A stretch of DNA of 64,000 bases from Morchella semilibera (lineage: Eukaryota; Ascomycota; Pezizomycetes; Pezizales; Morchellaceae). The stretch spans positions 1,116,001 through 1,180,000 of the forward strand of contig WBVU01000017.1 in the NCBI GenBank assembly GCA_009192285.1, written 5' to 3'. The position numbers were made by a program, and so were the translations under genes. The notes under the pieces were generated by a model. The model ran no database searches, was not told where the DNA came from, and saw only the letters and a list, made by a program, of their open reading frames with translations. Shown piece by piece: positions 10,979 through 22,895 of this stretch (its first letter is position 1; each line of letters opens with the position of its first letter).

Positions 10979-11820
10979 TCGTATTGTGTGCAACCCGACG
11001 TGGGGATGCGAGGAGATCTCTGGAAGATCAGTATTTGTAGATTGGAAGATTGCGACATATATGGAATTAGTTTTAGTTTTTGTTTAGTTTTTGTTTGAAA
11101 TAAAAGTTTCCTTGGCCAGGAAGATATATATCAATATCTAGATTGAAAGATGTGAGGACGGGTGGTGAGGTAATACGTGTCTTGAGTTGGGACCTTGCTA
11201 AAAGACGACAGCACCAGGGACTACAGTCGGCTTTGGAGTAACGACGAGACTGGTGGGTGATGAGTAGGGGTGTCTAGGACATTGAAACGATGGTGTCCAG
11301 GACGATATCGAGTGTCATGATTGGCTGGAATCTGCAGTTGTTTGCGGTTGTCATGATCGCTCCCGAAGCAACTGTAATCCCGTTCTAATTAATTAACGCT
11401 TTATATAGCACTGGACTTGGCGACCTTTTTAGGAGCGGGAACCGTAGAGATGATTTATATATATATAGTTTGGGCTTCTGACATATAGGAAATTAAATCC
11501 GGTGAGGAATTGGTAACAAATATCTTTGAGGCAGATATCCTTGGCACAACTGCACTAGGCAACCAACCCTGTCAAGCGGCGATCACCGTTTAACCCGAGA
11601 CACTTTCAGCCCTAAATGCGCCACTATTCCCTGCATAAACTATTTCCCGAGCTTCCCGGCTGAACTCTATTAGGTGGCGTACCTCGGACGAAATACCGGG
11701 ATTCGCATTTGTGAGACTACCTAGAATTATTTTCCTGAGTGCGGTTTCGGAAAATGACTTCGTAAATTCTAAAAGTAGTTGAAATTCCGAATATTAACGC
11801 TAAGTGAAATAAACTCCGAA
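10979..11820. other. Convergent spacer between dioxygenase and CVNH genes
   Basis: About 840 bp hold the 3' ends of two convergent genes: an AATAAA at 11099, and a TATATATATATA tract near 11455-11466. I see no gene in it. Confidence 0.5.
11099..11104 (+). terminator. Putative polyadenylation signal of the dioxygenase gene
   Basis: AATAAA lies about 120 bp after the stop at 10978. It is preceded by T-rich direct repeats (TTTAGTTTTTG twice), typical of fungal 3' ends. Confidence 0.4.
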
Positions 11821-12568
11821 CTAATAAATCCTGACATCATCCGTGTAGCCTCTCCCGTTAAAATCAACCTCCTCTCTGAACTCAACTTCCGGCCTGAAAT
11901 CCTCCACAGCTTCGATAACCGCCTCATCCCTGGAAACTTCGTTCTCAACTCTAACCTCATCGTCGTAAATTCTCTCTTCTTCCCTGTAGACTGCTCCCTC
12001 CACCGCAGCCTCAGTCTCATAGAACGCCCCCTCAACTCTAGCTTCATCTCTGTATATATCATTTTCGATTCTCTGCTCTTCCATGTATGCCACGTCCTCT
12101 ATCATTTGACCCAGCCCCGGTTGCTGATATCCTCCGCGCTCTATTTCCAATAAATCAGTTTAGGCTCCCGCAAACCTTGAGATAATGAATTTGCTTACGG
12201 TAAACCAGCTCTCCATTGATATTGGCAATCCTTTCGTCCAGCCACAGGCCACAGATATCTTCCATCCCGCTTTCTCTAATTAGGACGGCCTCAAGCCTTC
12301 GTCCACCCCCAGCCAGGTTGACGTTGACGGCGGTGTTAAAGAAACCGGCGCTGTCCCATACAAGGGTTCCTATGACGGTCCTCAGTAAGCACTTAAGTGT
12401 TTGGGAGTTGGCAATAAGGGAGAGTTAGAGGTTACCATTGATGTTTCCAATGTAGTCGTTGAGATCAATAGCGGAGCGTACCCACTCTCCGTATGAGTTG
12501 AGGCATTCTGCCTCGAGAATGCGCCCATCTATGAGGTTATGGTATTGTGTGGTTTCGCTAAAAGACAT
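11821..12568 (-). CDS. CVNH-domain lectin with acidic repeat tail (3 exons, 207 aa)
   Basis: Model complement(join(11821..12140,12199..12369,12436..12568)); introns are 58 and 66 nt, frame continuous. Residues 1-101 form a cyanovirin-N homology domain in two tandem halves. The first half reads DGRILEAECLNSYGEW, then IDLNDYIGNINGTLVWD. The second has the matching LEAVLIRESG, then ICGLWLDERIANINGELVY. Two Cys (C22 and the one in ICGLW) sit at positions usual for the family. CVNH proteins are cytosolic or secreted mannose-binding lectins; no signal peptide is seen here, so it is probably cytosolic. Residues about 103-207 are an acidic tail of imperfect 10-14 residue repeats (EARVEGAFYETE, EAAVEGAVYREEE, ENEVSRDEA). 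This is not part of the standard domain and is probably helical. Sugar specificity cannot be read from the sequence. Confidence 0.85.
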
Positions 12569-12664
12569 GGTGCGGATGTTTTTGTATAAATGTAGCGTGT
12601 GTAGGTGGGATATATGAATAATGTAGAAGCTCGAATGTCATAACTATAGGGCCATGGGCTCCAG

Positions 12665-12672
12665 TTTATATA
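12665..12672 (-). promoter_or_regulatory. TATA box of the CVNH gene
   Basis: On the minus strand TATATAAA lies 97 bp upstream of the ATG at 12568. Confidence 0.55.
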
Positions 12673-14729
12673 CCCTCCTGTTCTCCAGGGGAGATAGCTA
12701 CGCAGCTCGGCACTTGGTGCCGCACAATACTTGAGAACTTCACATAGCGGAACTGAAAAACGGCCCAGAACAAGGGACCATAGACATAATAGACATGGTG
12801 CTAAAGAATCAAGCCTTGATCTTCAACGGATTGATTACCGGGCCCTGGCTGCACCCTGGAACTCAAGTTTTGTTCGTCCCCCATGACGTCCCTGATTGGC
12901 CGTGGAAAATTACTACAGAATACACAGCCCACTCTTACGTATCCGGAAGTTCGGTTCTACTCCTCAAAGCTCAGATAACATAACGAGATATTTTAGCTGC
13001 GGAAATCGGCAACTACCTTACGGTAAGCCAATCATGGATAATCACTCGGGGTACACTAGGCCCAAAGCGGTTAGATCCACGGGAGGTCGGCAGTATTGCG
13101 AAAAGAAAACTTAGCAGAGAGGGATAATCGATGTTTGGACGCATCAAATGTTTGAGACTGCGAAGGGATACGAATTAGATGGAAGACATCTGTGCTGAAG
13201 GGGCCAAGCCCCATACATCTGCCGACTGGCTTTAAGCTATTAACAGATCGGCTGTGGCCCGGATTAATACGATATCTGTGGCCATTAGGGGATGTGAGCT
13301 TAATGACATGTAACCACATGTATTTGGACCGTGAGCCAACCTCTTTACACGCAAAGTTCATAGATTCATTGTGAAAGAGCGCGACTCTTGCTAGAAAATA
13401 CATCTCCATCCCTTAAAGATCTGCCAGTACGTCCTCCGTAACAGCCGAGGGCGGGTCGGTGGATATCGGAGTGATAATGACGGACAAGGATAGTTGGTTG
13501 ATCAATATGTCAATAGGGAGTCGGATAGCAGAGCTTTATGTGTGGTACCTGTTGTGTCGCGTTGTAAGTTGCAATAGAGTTATAGGAATACATATGTACT
13601 TATGTAGCTACTTAGTGCAAGATGGATCCAAGCTGATATCGGCCCATAATAATACAAATCAATACCCATCTCTCACGCGGTTGCTTTGTTCTTAAATCAC
13701 TGTAGCTGTTTCTATATTGTCTGCCAACCAAGAGCCACATATACATCAAGCGACCGCCCACCCAGGCAAGGCTTATTACTACATGTAGTATCGTTAGGCC
13801 ACCTAACAGAGAGTAACATTATAATCTCTTTATATGTGTGTGTAGTTCAACGTGGGCAAACACGAAAAAGGGATACCATATTATTCCACTGCGAGAGACT
13901 AGTGGCAATCACGGCATAAGTCACAGAAATTAGCATTCATTTGAAGTGGCTTACGCTGTAATCTTGCCCGAAGGAACCGGTCTCTTCTGGTGGAATGGGA
14001 CGGCGGATGACTCATATCCACTCTTTTGAAGGATATGTATGTAGGTACATGTACTATAGTTTAACGGATTTTCTATAGCGTCCAGCGAATGCAGGCTTTC
14101 TTTAGCCATAGCAATAGACGTAGGCGACTACACAAATTACACATTTTTCCGCGAACTATTTGTGCTCTGGGCGTATATCAAGTTAATCTGACAGAAAAGA
14201 CCGGGGTTGTGGTTTAGTTCCTTTGTCTTTCTTTCTATGCACTCCCTTCTTCTTCTTAAAAAGAGAGAATGTCAACATAGTATTGTACTTATTATGATAG
14301 CTTCTAGATGTGGGAATATTACTTAAAGTATGTATTCACTACCCTCACCACCGCCAGCGACACTTTCTCGCCTACAGTGTATGCCATGGTTTAACCCAGA
14401 ATTTTGTTTTACTTTAATTTCAAGTGAAGCTTGAGTCTATTCTCATATGTTTTTATTTTATTATAACTATTGCAGATACCCAGGTTTTAACCCTAACCCA
14501 TATCTGGGCTTCTAAGTCCCCCCGCAAAGTCGAGCCCAACAAACGGTATAGGGAATACTTATATAGCTGCAGTAAAGTATGAAAATGATCAACTGCTTCA
14601 AGTTTACCATTAAGTGAATTTGTAAAATTGTTTACCGTGGTAAAAACCATGGAACCAGCTATGACTTTCGATTCTATTCAATCCCCACCATAGCATCAAT
14701 ATTAAAAGCAAACCATTCGGTAGGATAGT

Positions 14730-14737
14730 TATAAAAA
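14730..14737 (+). promoter_or_regulatory. Possible TATA box of the 172-aa gene
   Basis: TATAAAAA lies 43 bp before the ATG at 14773, implying a very short leader if it is used. Confidence 0.3.
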
Positions 14738-14772
14738 TTACTAAGGCTTGAACCTCCAATCACCAGCTCAAT

Positions 14773-15291
14773 ATGACTGACAACAACAGACCCCGCACTC
14801 CGAACGAAGAAGAGATCGCCGCCGTCCTCGCCGACGCCCGCGCTAGCGACCCCAGCTACTCTTACTCGGACTATTACTACATTGGCACTAGCGGTGATCC
14901 CGAACCTCAAACTAAGACAGGCGCCAGTGGCCCCTCAAATCTAGTACCTATCCCCACAAACGCCCTGAATACACCTGAAGATTTTGAAGGTGGTGATGTA
15001 GCGATGTACCATCACAGCGAAGACAATACATGGCGTGCCTACCCGCCCGCGGAAGGGACAGATATTACCGAGTTACCCGAGATCGAGAGGGTATCCGGAG
15101 AATTACCGGAAGTAACTATGGAGAGGAAAAGGGATCGTCTGAGGGCTCGAGGAATCAGAATCATCAAGAGGGTGAAGAATTGGTCTGTCGCACTGGAAGG
15201 AGCGCCTCCTAAGGTGAGTCGGGTAACAAGAATTAGGAGGAAGTTGACGATGCATAGATTGAGGTTAGATGATGGTTTGGAGTGGGCTTAG
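14773..15291 (+). CDS. Hypothetical protein (172 aa), distant relative of the 315-aa protein
   Basis: Single-exon ORF from ATG at 14773 to TAG at 15289-15291. Not recognised. The N-terminus reads MTDNNRPRTPNEEEIAAVL, then a Ser/Tyr-rich segment (SYSYSDYYY). The centre has NTWRAYPP followed by an acidic stretch with TELPE. The C-terminal third is basic (MERKRDRLRARG, IIKRVKNW, VTRIRRKL). The order W-R-x-x-P-P, acidic, then Arg/Lys-rich helix is shared with the C-terminal half of the protein at 2066-3013. There is no signal peptide or membrane segment. The basic end could bind nucleic acid or direct nuclear import, which is inference only. Confidence 0.6.
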   Translation: MTDNNRPRTPNEEEIAAVLADARASDPSYSYSDYYYIGTSGDPEPQTKTGASGPSNLVPIPTNALNTPEDFEGGDVAMYHHSEDNTWRAYPPAEGTDITELPEIERVSGELPEVTMERKRDRLRARGIRIIKRVKNWSVALEGAPPKVSRVTRIRRKLTMHRLRLDDGLEWA

Positions 15292-17867
15292 CAGGAGGCT
15301 GATGGCGCATAGGTTGAAGCTAGAAGCGATAATAGAAGTTTAGATCTACTTAGATAGTGATAGTCGTGACAATGATAGTCGATTAACCTCAATGATCCTG
15401 GAAGTCTCATGTGTATAGTCCGATCTCCCGGAATTTCAGTCCCCGCCTATAGGCAGCCGAAACGGCGTGTACGTAGTACGCGATGCAAAACTACAACATT
15501 AAAGGAATCAATATGTTTAAACAGCGCCGACGTGGAGAAGGTCGGTGCAAACCTAGGGCTACGGTACCTGATGGAGGTGATCTATATCTAGATGAAGGAC
15601 GGAGGATATCAATTGGGGTGGGGAGAGCTATAAGCATTGAAATAGGATCTAGGGTCTAAACAATAGGCTTTGAGCCTCTCCTTTAGCTACCTACATGTAT
15701 TCAGAGCGCCGCCTCCCTCAACTAGCTAACCTATAGACATACATCTCCATCTTTTCTTTACTTAGGAATCCGAGATCGAGACCGTTATAGGTATGGTGTA
15801 GATCTAGGCTGGAGCTAAACACCTTTTGTCGCAATATTGGGTATATATAGCAGGCCGTTGGGAAATCTTGTTGCTAGATCTATAGATCTATAGAACAGTA
15901 CCTCTAAAAATAATATCGTGGATTTTCCTATTATTAAAATATTGGCGATATTCTAGTGTTGCAGAGCGATTAGTCTATCAGTAAAATGGTGATTTCTGCG
16001 TGCGTTAAGATTTTTTCCTTTTGTTCTGTTATTGTTTGCAGTTTGTCGTTTGCAGTCTCTACCCCACGTAATGAATCAGCATGTGCATCTAAAATGTATC
16101 ATTTCATAATGCATCGATAATGAGTCGAAAATGCATCAAAATCCCAGCTAAAGCATATATCAGTCTAACCAGGACATGGAAAATTTCATGGAAAAAAAAG
16201 AAAACTGTCAGAGAATTGAACCTCAATCATTATACTAGATTACTGAAAAGCTAATCTATTACGCCATGCTATAAATTGATATGATTCCAACCATTTCGGG
16301 CCTGCTAGCTATTGACTATTCACAGCTAAAGTAACATTAAATTTGTTGGTGTCATCAGTAAATTCGTTGGTAGAGAGTTAAGAGTTAAGGCCCAGCTACA
16401 GTAGCGCTCTATATATATAGGGGGGGAAGATTTACGCTGCCTCAGTGATGAGGAGAGCTTCTGCCATAGCCTCCAGGTTGAATGCATGTATGAAGTATAA
16501 ATAAATAAATAAGATGAGCTTTTTTTTTTGTTTACATCAGTAAAAATAAGATGAGCTAGTAGGGTGCTGACTCCCCCAGAAGAAGCAAATTTTTACTGGC
16601 AGATCTTGTTATCTCCCCTATCGGGTGGTAGATCTTCCATACGAACTTAGTTCCTCCATATATTGTAAAGGGGGGGGGGGGGGGTACGCGTACGGGTTAG
16701 CATCGACAGACTAAGGGATAAAACCTATGATTTAGCTATAGAGCCTAGAGTCACACAGCAACGTTGTACTTTAGGAGAACTCTCCCCCGTTTCTCTATCT
16801 TGCCTCTTGCAGCTCGAACTCTGTAAATCACAGATGTAGAGCCTGACTTGGTACTGGTAAGGCTCAGACGCTCTCGTAATCCCCGTAATCACCAAACCTT
16901 CGGGATGCTACAATAATAATTGAGCATATATTGAAACTCAAGATGTGGGGCCTCTTGTGTTTTCCCGCTGTAGTTGTACTACAAGGCGGGGCTGGGAGTT
17001 TCCAATAACTGCAGGACCGACGGTCATGATCTGTATACATTTTAAACCGAGAGCTAGTTTTAGAGTTTATCGAGTGATAAATTATGACAGGCTCAGGTTA
17101 TCACGTGATTCCCAATTAAACTGAAACCATAGAGTTTGCAATTGGTGGCGTGGCTGAGTACCAAGCTTTATGCCTCAATCCGGCTAATAGGGATTTTGAA
17201 ACAGGTGATATAGCCGGTGGTAGAGTAACGTCATGCCCTGAATGCTCAGGTAACACAGGTGCCTTACTTCTCTACTTTAGTTCTGCGTGCCTCTTTATTG
17301 GAACCGACCTTACCTGCACCTTCTCCGCCAAAAGCTTGATAACGCTGAGAATTCTATATTTGCCCATCTCGCGGGCCGTGAGGGGGGGGGGGGATGAGGC
17401 CCGACATGCGTAAGGCTGGTTAGTAAACTCTCTAATCCCCGGCCCATCTACGAGGAGGCAAGGAAAGATTTCATTTTGCAGCGCTAATCCAAATCATACG
17501 ACATCACTCATTGTTTCCAAGCAACAGGTTACAATCATATTTTGTTTTTGTTTTTGGTTTTTTTAATTCATAACAGGTACAATTAAAAGCCTCCACCCTT
17601 AAGTAAATTCCCAACCCGAGAGGTAGAAAAGCACGAATTTACAACATGCAATTCGGACCTCAAACAAGTCTACGCTGACTAGTGCCCTGTGGTTAATGCG
17701 GCTTCATAGGTATTTCTCGCGTGAGCACTAAGATCAATTCAGGGTTAGCAAGTTTCATGCAACAATACCACAAAGACTGGCTTGATTGATCTTCGAAACC
17801 ATTGATTTATGTTAAGTATTGTATCATTGCATTTGCGGCTAGGGCATATAGATGCTGATGGAACTTA
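15292..17867. other. AT-rich intergenic region (2.6 kb)
   Basis: Non-coding. It includes AGATCTATAGATCTATAG near 15877, a direct repeat AAATAAGATGAGCT at about 16506 and 16546, a 15-G run at 16670-16684 and a 12-G run at 17382-17393. The ORF at 17150-17413 is not convincing. Confidence 0.5.
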
Positions 17868-18748
17868 CTACTTGCTAGTGACCTCGGCGACTCTTGGGCA
17901 GGCAAAATTGCGATCCCAAACATTCCCACCGACACTATGTAGGACCAGAAACCTGTTATTCTTGCAGTGGCAGATCATGGCCCAAAACCCTTTCGACCCG
18001 CGGTCATTTGTTTTTTGACTGCCCAAAGGACAGCCCTGTGCCGCATCGGATTGGTAAAAGTTGATAATGCCGAGAAATTGGTTCTTTAGACCGCGCAATA
18101 TATCAACCTCAGATTGATCCTTTTCGTTCTTGAACCCAAAGGTCTCTACCCGTTTTACACAGTTTTGACTCAAGAGATCAATCAGATAATCCCTCAGGCC
18201 GTTTTCGTTTATGTTTGGGTGTTCGAAGCTCAATAATCCCATCGATTCGGAAATAAGCTCAATCCCAAAAGGGCTCCGCGGTGTTTGGCTGTTGTATTGT
18301 TGCGTTTCGGCGCTTGCCACAAACTTTCGGAACTTTTCCGGAGACTCTGTCTCAATTAACCGCGAATCATAATATGGGGGTTTGATGACTTGAATGTAGA
18401 ACAATTCTAGGAGGCTCCCTTTTCGCAAGAAATTCTCGTATGGTTTGAAGATCGTCTTGCAGCTAAGAAGGGCATGATATAAATCTTGTGGGTTTGATTC
18501 GTATATCCCGTGTCTCTGGGATTGTCCATTCAATTTTATATTTAGATTCTTCTGGATACCCGGCGACTTTAGGTAGAATAGGATACGTTCAAGTACTTGG
18601 ATGTCAAGCCTCAAAATATTGCATGTGGTTTGCTGCTGCTTCCAATCTCACCAGAATTAGTAGGAAACCTCTATCTCGCCTTTCAGCATCAAGAATCGCT
18701 CACGTTTTGGTAACTTGAGCCCTCCAACACCTCGCTGTGAGACCTCAT
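17868..18748 (-). CDS. Hypothetical protein with F-box-like N-terminus (about 270 aa)
   Basis: The main ORF (17868-18614 and a little upstream) has no ATG. A two-exon model, complement(join(17868..18635,18704..18748)), supplies one: ATG at 18748, donor GTGAGC after codon 15, a TACTAAT branch point, and an acceptor in the GAAGCAGCAG stretch (uncertain by a codon). The start of exon 2, LDIQVLERILFYLKSP, looks like the first helix of fungal F-box proteins, where LPxELLxxIxxYL is usual; the diagnostic Pro is missing. The rest (CKTIFKPYENFLRKGSLLEL; ELISESMGLLSFEHP; a C-terminal NRFLVLHSVG) is of ordinary globular composition and unrecognised. It may be a substrate adaptor or just an orphan. Confidence 0.5.
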
Positions 18749-21746
18749 TGCTGCAATTTTATGGGTGACTGGGGAGAAGTGGGACTGTCCGAGTTCAGTG
18801 ATAGTGCTTCCTGGATCACGCTCACTACTCTGGGTTTGACTTCTTTAATAAAGACCCACCTTTTCAGCGGTGTGTTATCGATATCTGGCCGGCTATGTAT
18901 TAGATGCTAAGATCTATCAGCTAATATATTGACGCCCAAAGCAAAGAATAGGAGCTGGGATCTGGTGATACCTCAGGTCTAGCTTAGGATTGAAATAACA
19001 TATTTGTGCGTTTCTTGTGTGTTTCTTAGCAATTTTTATGGCTCAATCCGAGAAATTCCTATCTATAATTGGTTATAGATAGCCTGAAACTGGAAACTTG
19101 TGAAGAACAAAGAAACCCGGTTAATTTTGGTATCTGACAATATTTACTTACGGACCTACGCCCTCGTTGTCGATCTTCAGGCTTAAAGAACCTCTTGATC
19201 TAGTCGCTAAATAGCTTTAGAAACTGGTTTGATCTACCTTCGACTCCCATGGTTCCTTCTACAGGGGTGTGTGTGTGTGACTCGAATAAAGATCCACGTT
19301 TCACTAGATTCAGCGCTGCTAATCAATTCATGCTTGCGTTCGTTAATGCGTGAGGATAGGCACAGCAGCACAGCACCTACCTAGGCACCTACCCAAGAAG
19401 GAGATGTTTCAAGGCATTTTCGTAACAAGTAGTCCCGTGCAGTTACGATTACTTTTCCAGCCTGTCTGTCATGCGTAGAGCCTTTAAATTGTAGCCTGGA
19501 AAATAAGAAACGAAATCTGCGTGAGAAGACGCCGCCTAGTTTTTAGTGTTAAGACCAAAGTTTGCAATCATTACGCACGGGTTAGCTATCAAGGACCCTT
19601 GGGTCGTCAGTAGCCAAGTGGCACAAAAACCCCGAGCCATCCGACATTAGGAAGCTGGTTAATGCGAAAAGATTGTAATATCAAACTGGTAGTATGAACT
19701 TGCGGTATACACCGGTAAGTCTCAGCGGCTATGTTTCTTCTCTTCTACTCAGCATCCCGCAATCAAGAGTAACTGAGTTAGAAATTCACAGAGTGGGGTT
19801 TGGTTAGGCTAGGGCGGTAAAGCTTCCCGGGCGTATCGTGGTGAAGTAAGTGGGGTGCGTTGTTAAGGCTGGTTCACGGTTTCGGGTCAGGAATCCAGGT
19901 CGAATTGGAGATGATGACTGAAGTCTCGTTTTGCTTAAGGATCCTGGAGGACTGACATGTAAGATTAGCGTCACTCCTTATTCTTGGGAGCCTTTGTTCG
20001 GGCACTATGTGGCCCCGCCTCTGGTCGGCGTCCTTTGCTAGCCGTACTGTGACAACTTTAATTCAGGGGATTCATAGGTGCTCGTTTCTTCGTTTTGTAG
20101 TTAATGAAACGGCTCTACTCTGCAAATCTTACTCATAATCCTTTTTCCACCGACTATATCTATCCTGCATATAATCCTAACAATAGAGCCTAGGAAATAA
20201 TATTTGGGGGAACATAACATAACATTTACAATACAACTCTACACAGTAGAAATGGAAGCTTAAGGAGATTACTAGTCTGGGACCAGCGGGATAGATACAA
20301 TAGCGCTTACTTCCTGAGATACAAGCTCCCCGTCTACAGAAAAGGCGATCCGTATTCATTCTTCCTTGCTGAGAATAACCTCGTGGCGACGAGGATCCGT
20401 GCACTGTCTCATCGACATGATCAATATACTCTCCTGCCGATATCTGCTGGTGAGACAACAGCAAGCCAAAATAAGGAGGGGCATCACCGGAGCACCGCCA
20501 CGTGACTAGAGATCGGTACTTGTACAAGCGAGTTAAGCGCATGAATATATAGCTTGGGACCTTCACCTCTGGGGTAGAATTTTGTAGCTCTAAAAAGGTT
20601 TGCTGGCGTTTCTTCGGGGTATGTGTGAGATAAGACATAGGCGCAAGACTGAAACGGTTTCCTTAATCTGATAGCTGCCGCCAGGAATCCTCGTGCTGAT
20701 GAGGGTATACATTAAATAAGGATAAATAGGGTGGCTATCAGAAAGTACTGAGCGCCAATACTGAAACCAAATCAGACATGTCATGTCTTACGACGTGTTC
20801 AGTACCTAAAACTAGAGGTATGTACTTTGCCTTTCAGCGAAGAAGTACCCTTTCTCGCCTTGGTCCGCGCCGGGGGGGAGGGGTGTTCGGCCACGCTGGC
20901 TAGTTATCTTAGCTAAAGTGAAAGGCTGCTGACGAGGCTAAATTAGATACAGAGAGTGATTTGAAAAGAAGCCATAAAAAATTCAAGCACACGTGAGTAG
21001 ATAACGGACCCAATTTAAGTCCTGTGGGCAAAGCAGACAAACACGTCGTTAGTAAAAAAGCTTTGGGGGATACACATTGGAGCATGTAACCTCTAATATA
21101 TTATTATATCTAAACAACTGAACCGGGAGCTCTGGAGCTAGAATCATTTAGCAGAAGTTGCGTTTTGGGGAGAGGTATACTAGAACGTACCTTAAATTGG
21201 TGAACTCTGTGCTATAACCGTGAAGACCAAGGGGAAAACACAAAATTTAGATTGCTAAGAGTATCAAGTTTCTCCCTATGGCTAGTGTAAATCCTTAGAA
21301 GGGATGAAGGAACAAAGGTTAAAGGTACGATGAAGTATGTATATAGTAAATTCATCACCACAAAGGTGAGCGGTTCGTATGTACATGTAACTTAGGGGTA
21401 CTGGGTTTTAGTATCCATAATACGGGACATAATTCCTGTACCTTGATAGGGTATAAGTGATTAGGGGGAATTTATAGTTGTGTCATTTAAGATTGTCGCC
21501 AAGTAACTGAGAGAATTTATATTGGGGTGCTCAAAGATACATTGTAAGCTGCCCCATGTACCAGCTCTATACTGCTACTAGTTTGCCTTTTCTCTCCTTA
21601 TGATTAACTAATTCGTGCTCGTATAGACATCCTAATCAAAGTAATCCCCTTTAGAAGCAGCCTAAATACTACTACATGTAGTCTATAATGTCATGTCAGA
21701 GATCTCTTAAAGTGAAATTCCCGGGCCATCACGACACTAGATCGCC
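18749..21746. other. Intergenic region (3.0 kb)
   Basis: No supportable gene. The minus-strand ORF 20177-20638 does begin with ATG but has a biased, motif-free sequence and is left out. A TACATGTA copy lies near 21378 and one near 21673. Confidence 0.45.
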
Positions 21747-22895
21747 TCACAAGCTCGCACTGGCACTAACAGTTACCCCTTCGGCGTTTATCTTGAACCA
21801 AAATTGTCCGGTCCCGCCGTTGGCTTCGCTGACGGCCCTCTGTAAGCCTCCACCAAGCCCCACGGTATCCGAGAACCCCACAAAACTTCCTCCTCCACCC
21901 TGACCAGACCAGAAATGTCGTAGCACAATTTTAACATTGATAAACGTTGTCCATGGTGCAGGTAGTGCATTCCTCAAATAGGGCCTTTCTAGAGGGCCCT
22001 TTTCCTCTGCTGTGGGCCACCCGCTGCGCAATGCTGATTGCGCATCCGGATCGCCGCCCCGCCACCCTGAAAGTCCAAGACTTGTAACTACTACATAGGC
22101 GCCCAGAACTCCGGCCACATCCCGCAGCTCATGAACGATACTGTCATACCGTTCCCGAAGATCAATCCAATCAGGGTGCCCCTGTGATAACATCACGGCG
22201 TGATAATCATTCCAACGATCACGCCATATGAAGCTCGAGATGCCGTCGACGAGGATACTATCGATGCGGCGCTCGAAGGATTGGTGCTCGGCAGTATAGA
22301 GATATGATTTCAGAGACTGAATTGTGAGAAGGAGCTGTGCAGAGGATGTCGGGCGAAAGATGTGTACGTGTGAAAGTGCAATTTTGAGCAAGCCGTGGAG
22401 CCGGCCGCTGGACATAGACAGAACCTGGAGGTTCTGTTTTGCATATCCCCACATTACCTCATATAGCCTATTGACAGAGAATTGCGACTTGCAGTCAATT
22501 ATCACAACTGCGCGACCCTTTCCTCCAACTCGGGATGGGAGGATTGCAATGGCGCAGATGAGGTATAAAAGGTGAGTTTTTCCACAAGACCCACGGGATG
22601 TGAGTTCGATTACGGGGAGATGAAGACGTTTTGGAAGGGTTTTTTGAGCAGCTATTAAGGATGGGTTGAGGATTGGGTTAATTAATGCGTCAATGGCAGG
22701 AATTTGAAGGAGATCTCGATTGGGGTGGTCTTTGAGACGTTTACTATTCATGAACTGCGACTATGTTAGGCCCGAGTGTTTGTAGACTGGACAGGTACTT
22801 ACAGAAATAAGCGACTGGCGGCTGATTTTCCCAGAAAAAGCCGGAGAGGTGAACAGGGACGTATTTACAGCATCTGGTAAATTTAGGGCACACAT
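21747..22895 (-). CDS. XRCC2: XRCC2-like RAD51 paralogue (2 exons, 366 aa)
   Basis: Model complement(join(21747..22754,22803..22895)): ATG at 22895, a 48-nt intron with GTAAGT donor, CTAAC branch and CGCAG acceptor, phase 0. The RecA/RAD51 core begins near residue 80: LPVIELTSRGSCGKTHLLY is the Walker A region (SRGSCGKT, about 84-91). It is followed by LPSRVGGKGRAVVIIDC, then FSVNRLYEVMWGY, and a Walker B-like strand IDSILVDGISSFIWRDRW. This order, with ILPS..GG between the P-loop and the second strand and the SxFxWxDR tail of Walker B, is characteristic of XRCC2, which with other paralogues assists RAD51 filament formation in homologous recombination in the nucleus. Two Walker A glycines are replaced by Ser. 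The C-terminus is Gly-rich and extended. Alternative start: the internal ATG at 22751. Confidence 0.8.

Larger units (their letters stand above)
12569..14772. other. Intergenic region (2.2 kb)
   Basis: It contains the CVNH promoter and TACATGTA copies near 13315, 13782 and 14045. ORFs at 12795-13114, 13071-13409 and 13459-13919 lack recognisable motifs and overlap in several frames; I do not call them genes. Confidence 0.5.

Noticed and set aside
20177-20638. 153-aa minus-strand ORF with an ATG
   Set aside because: No domain, signal peptide or splice context; composition typical of a chance ORF in AT-rich DNA.
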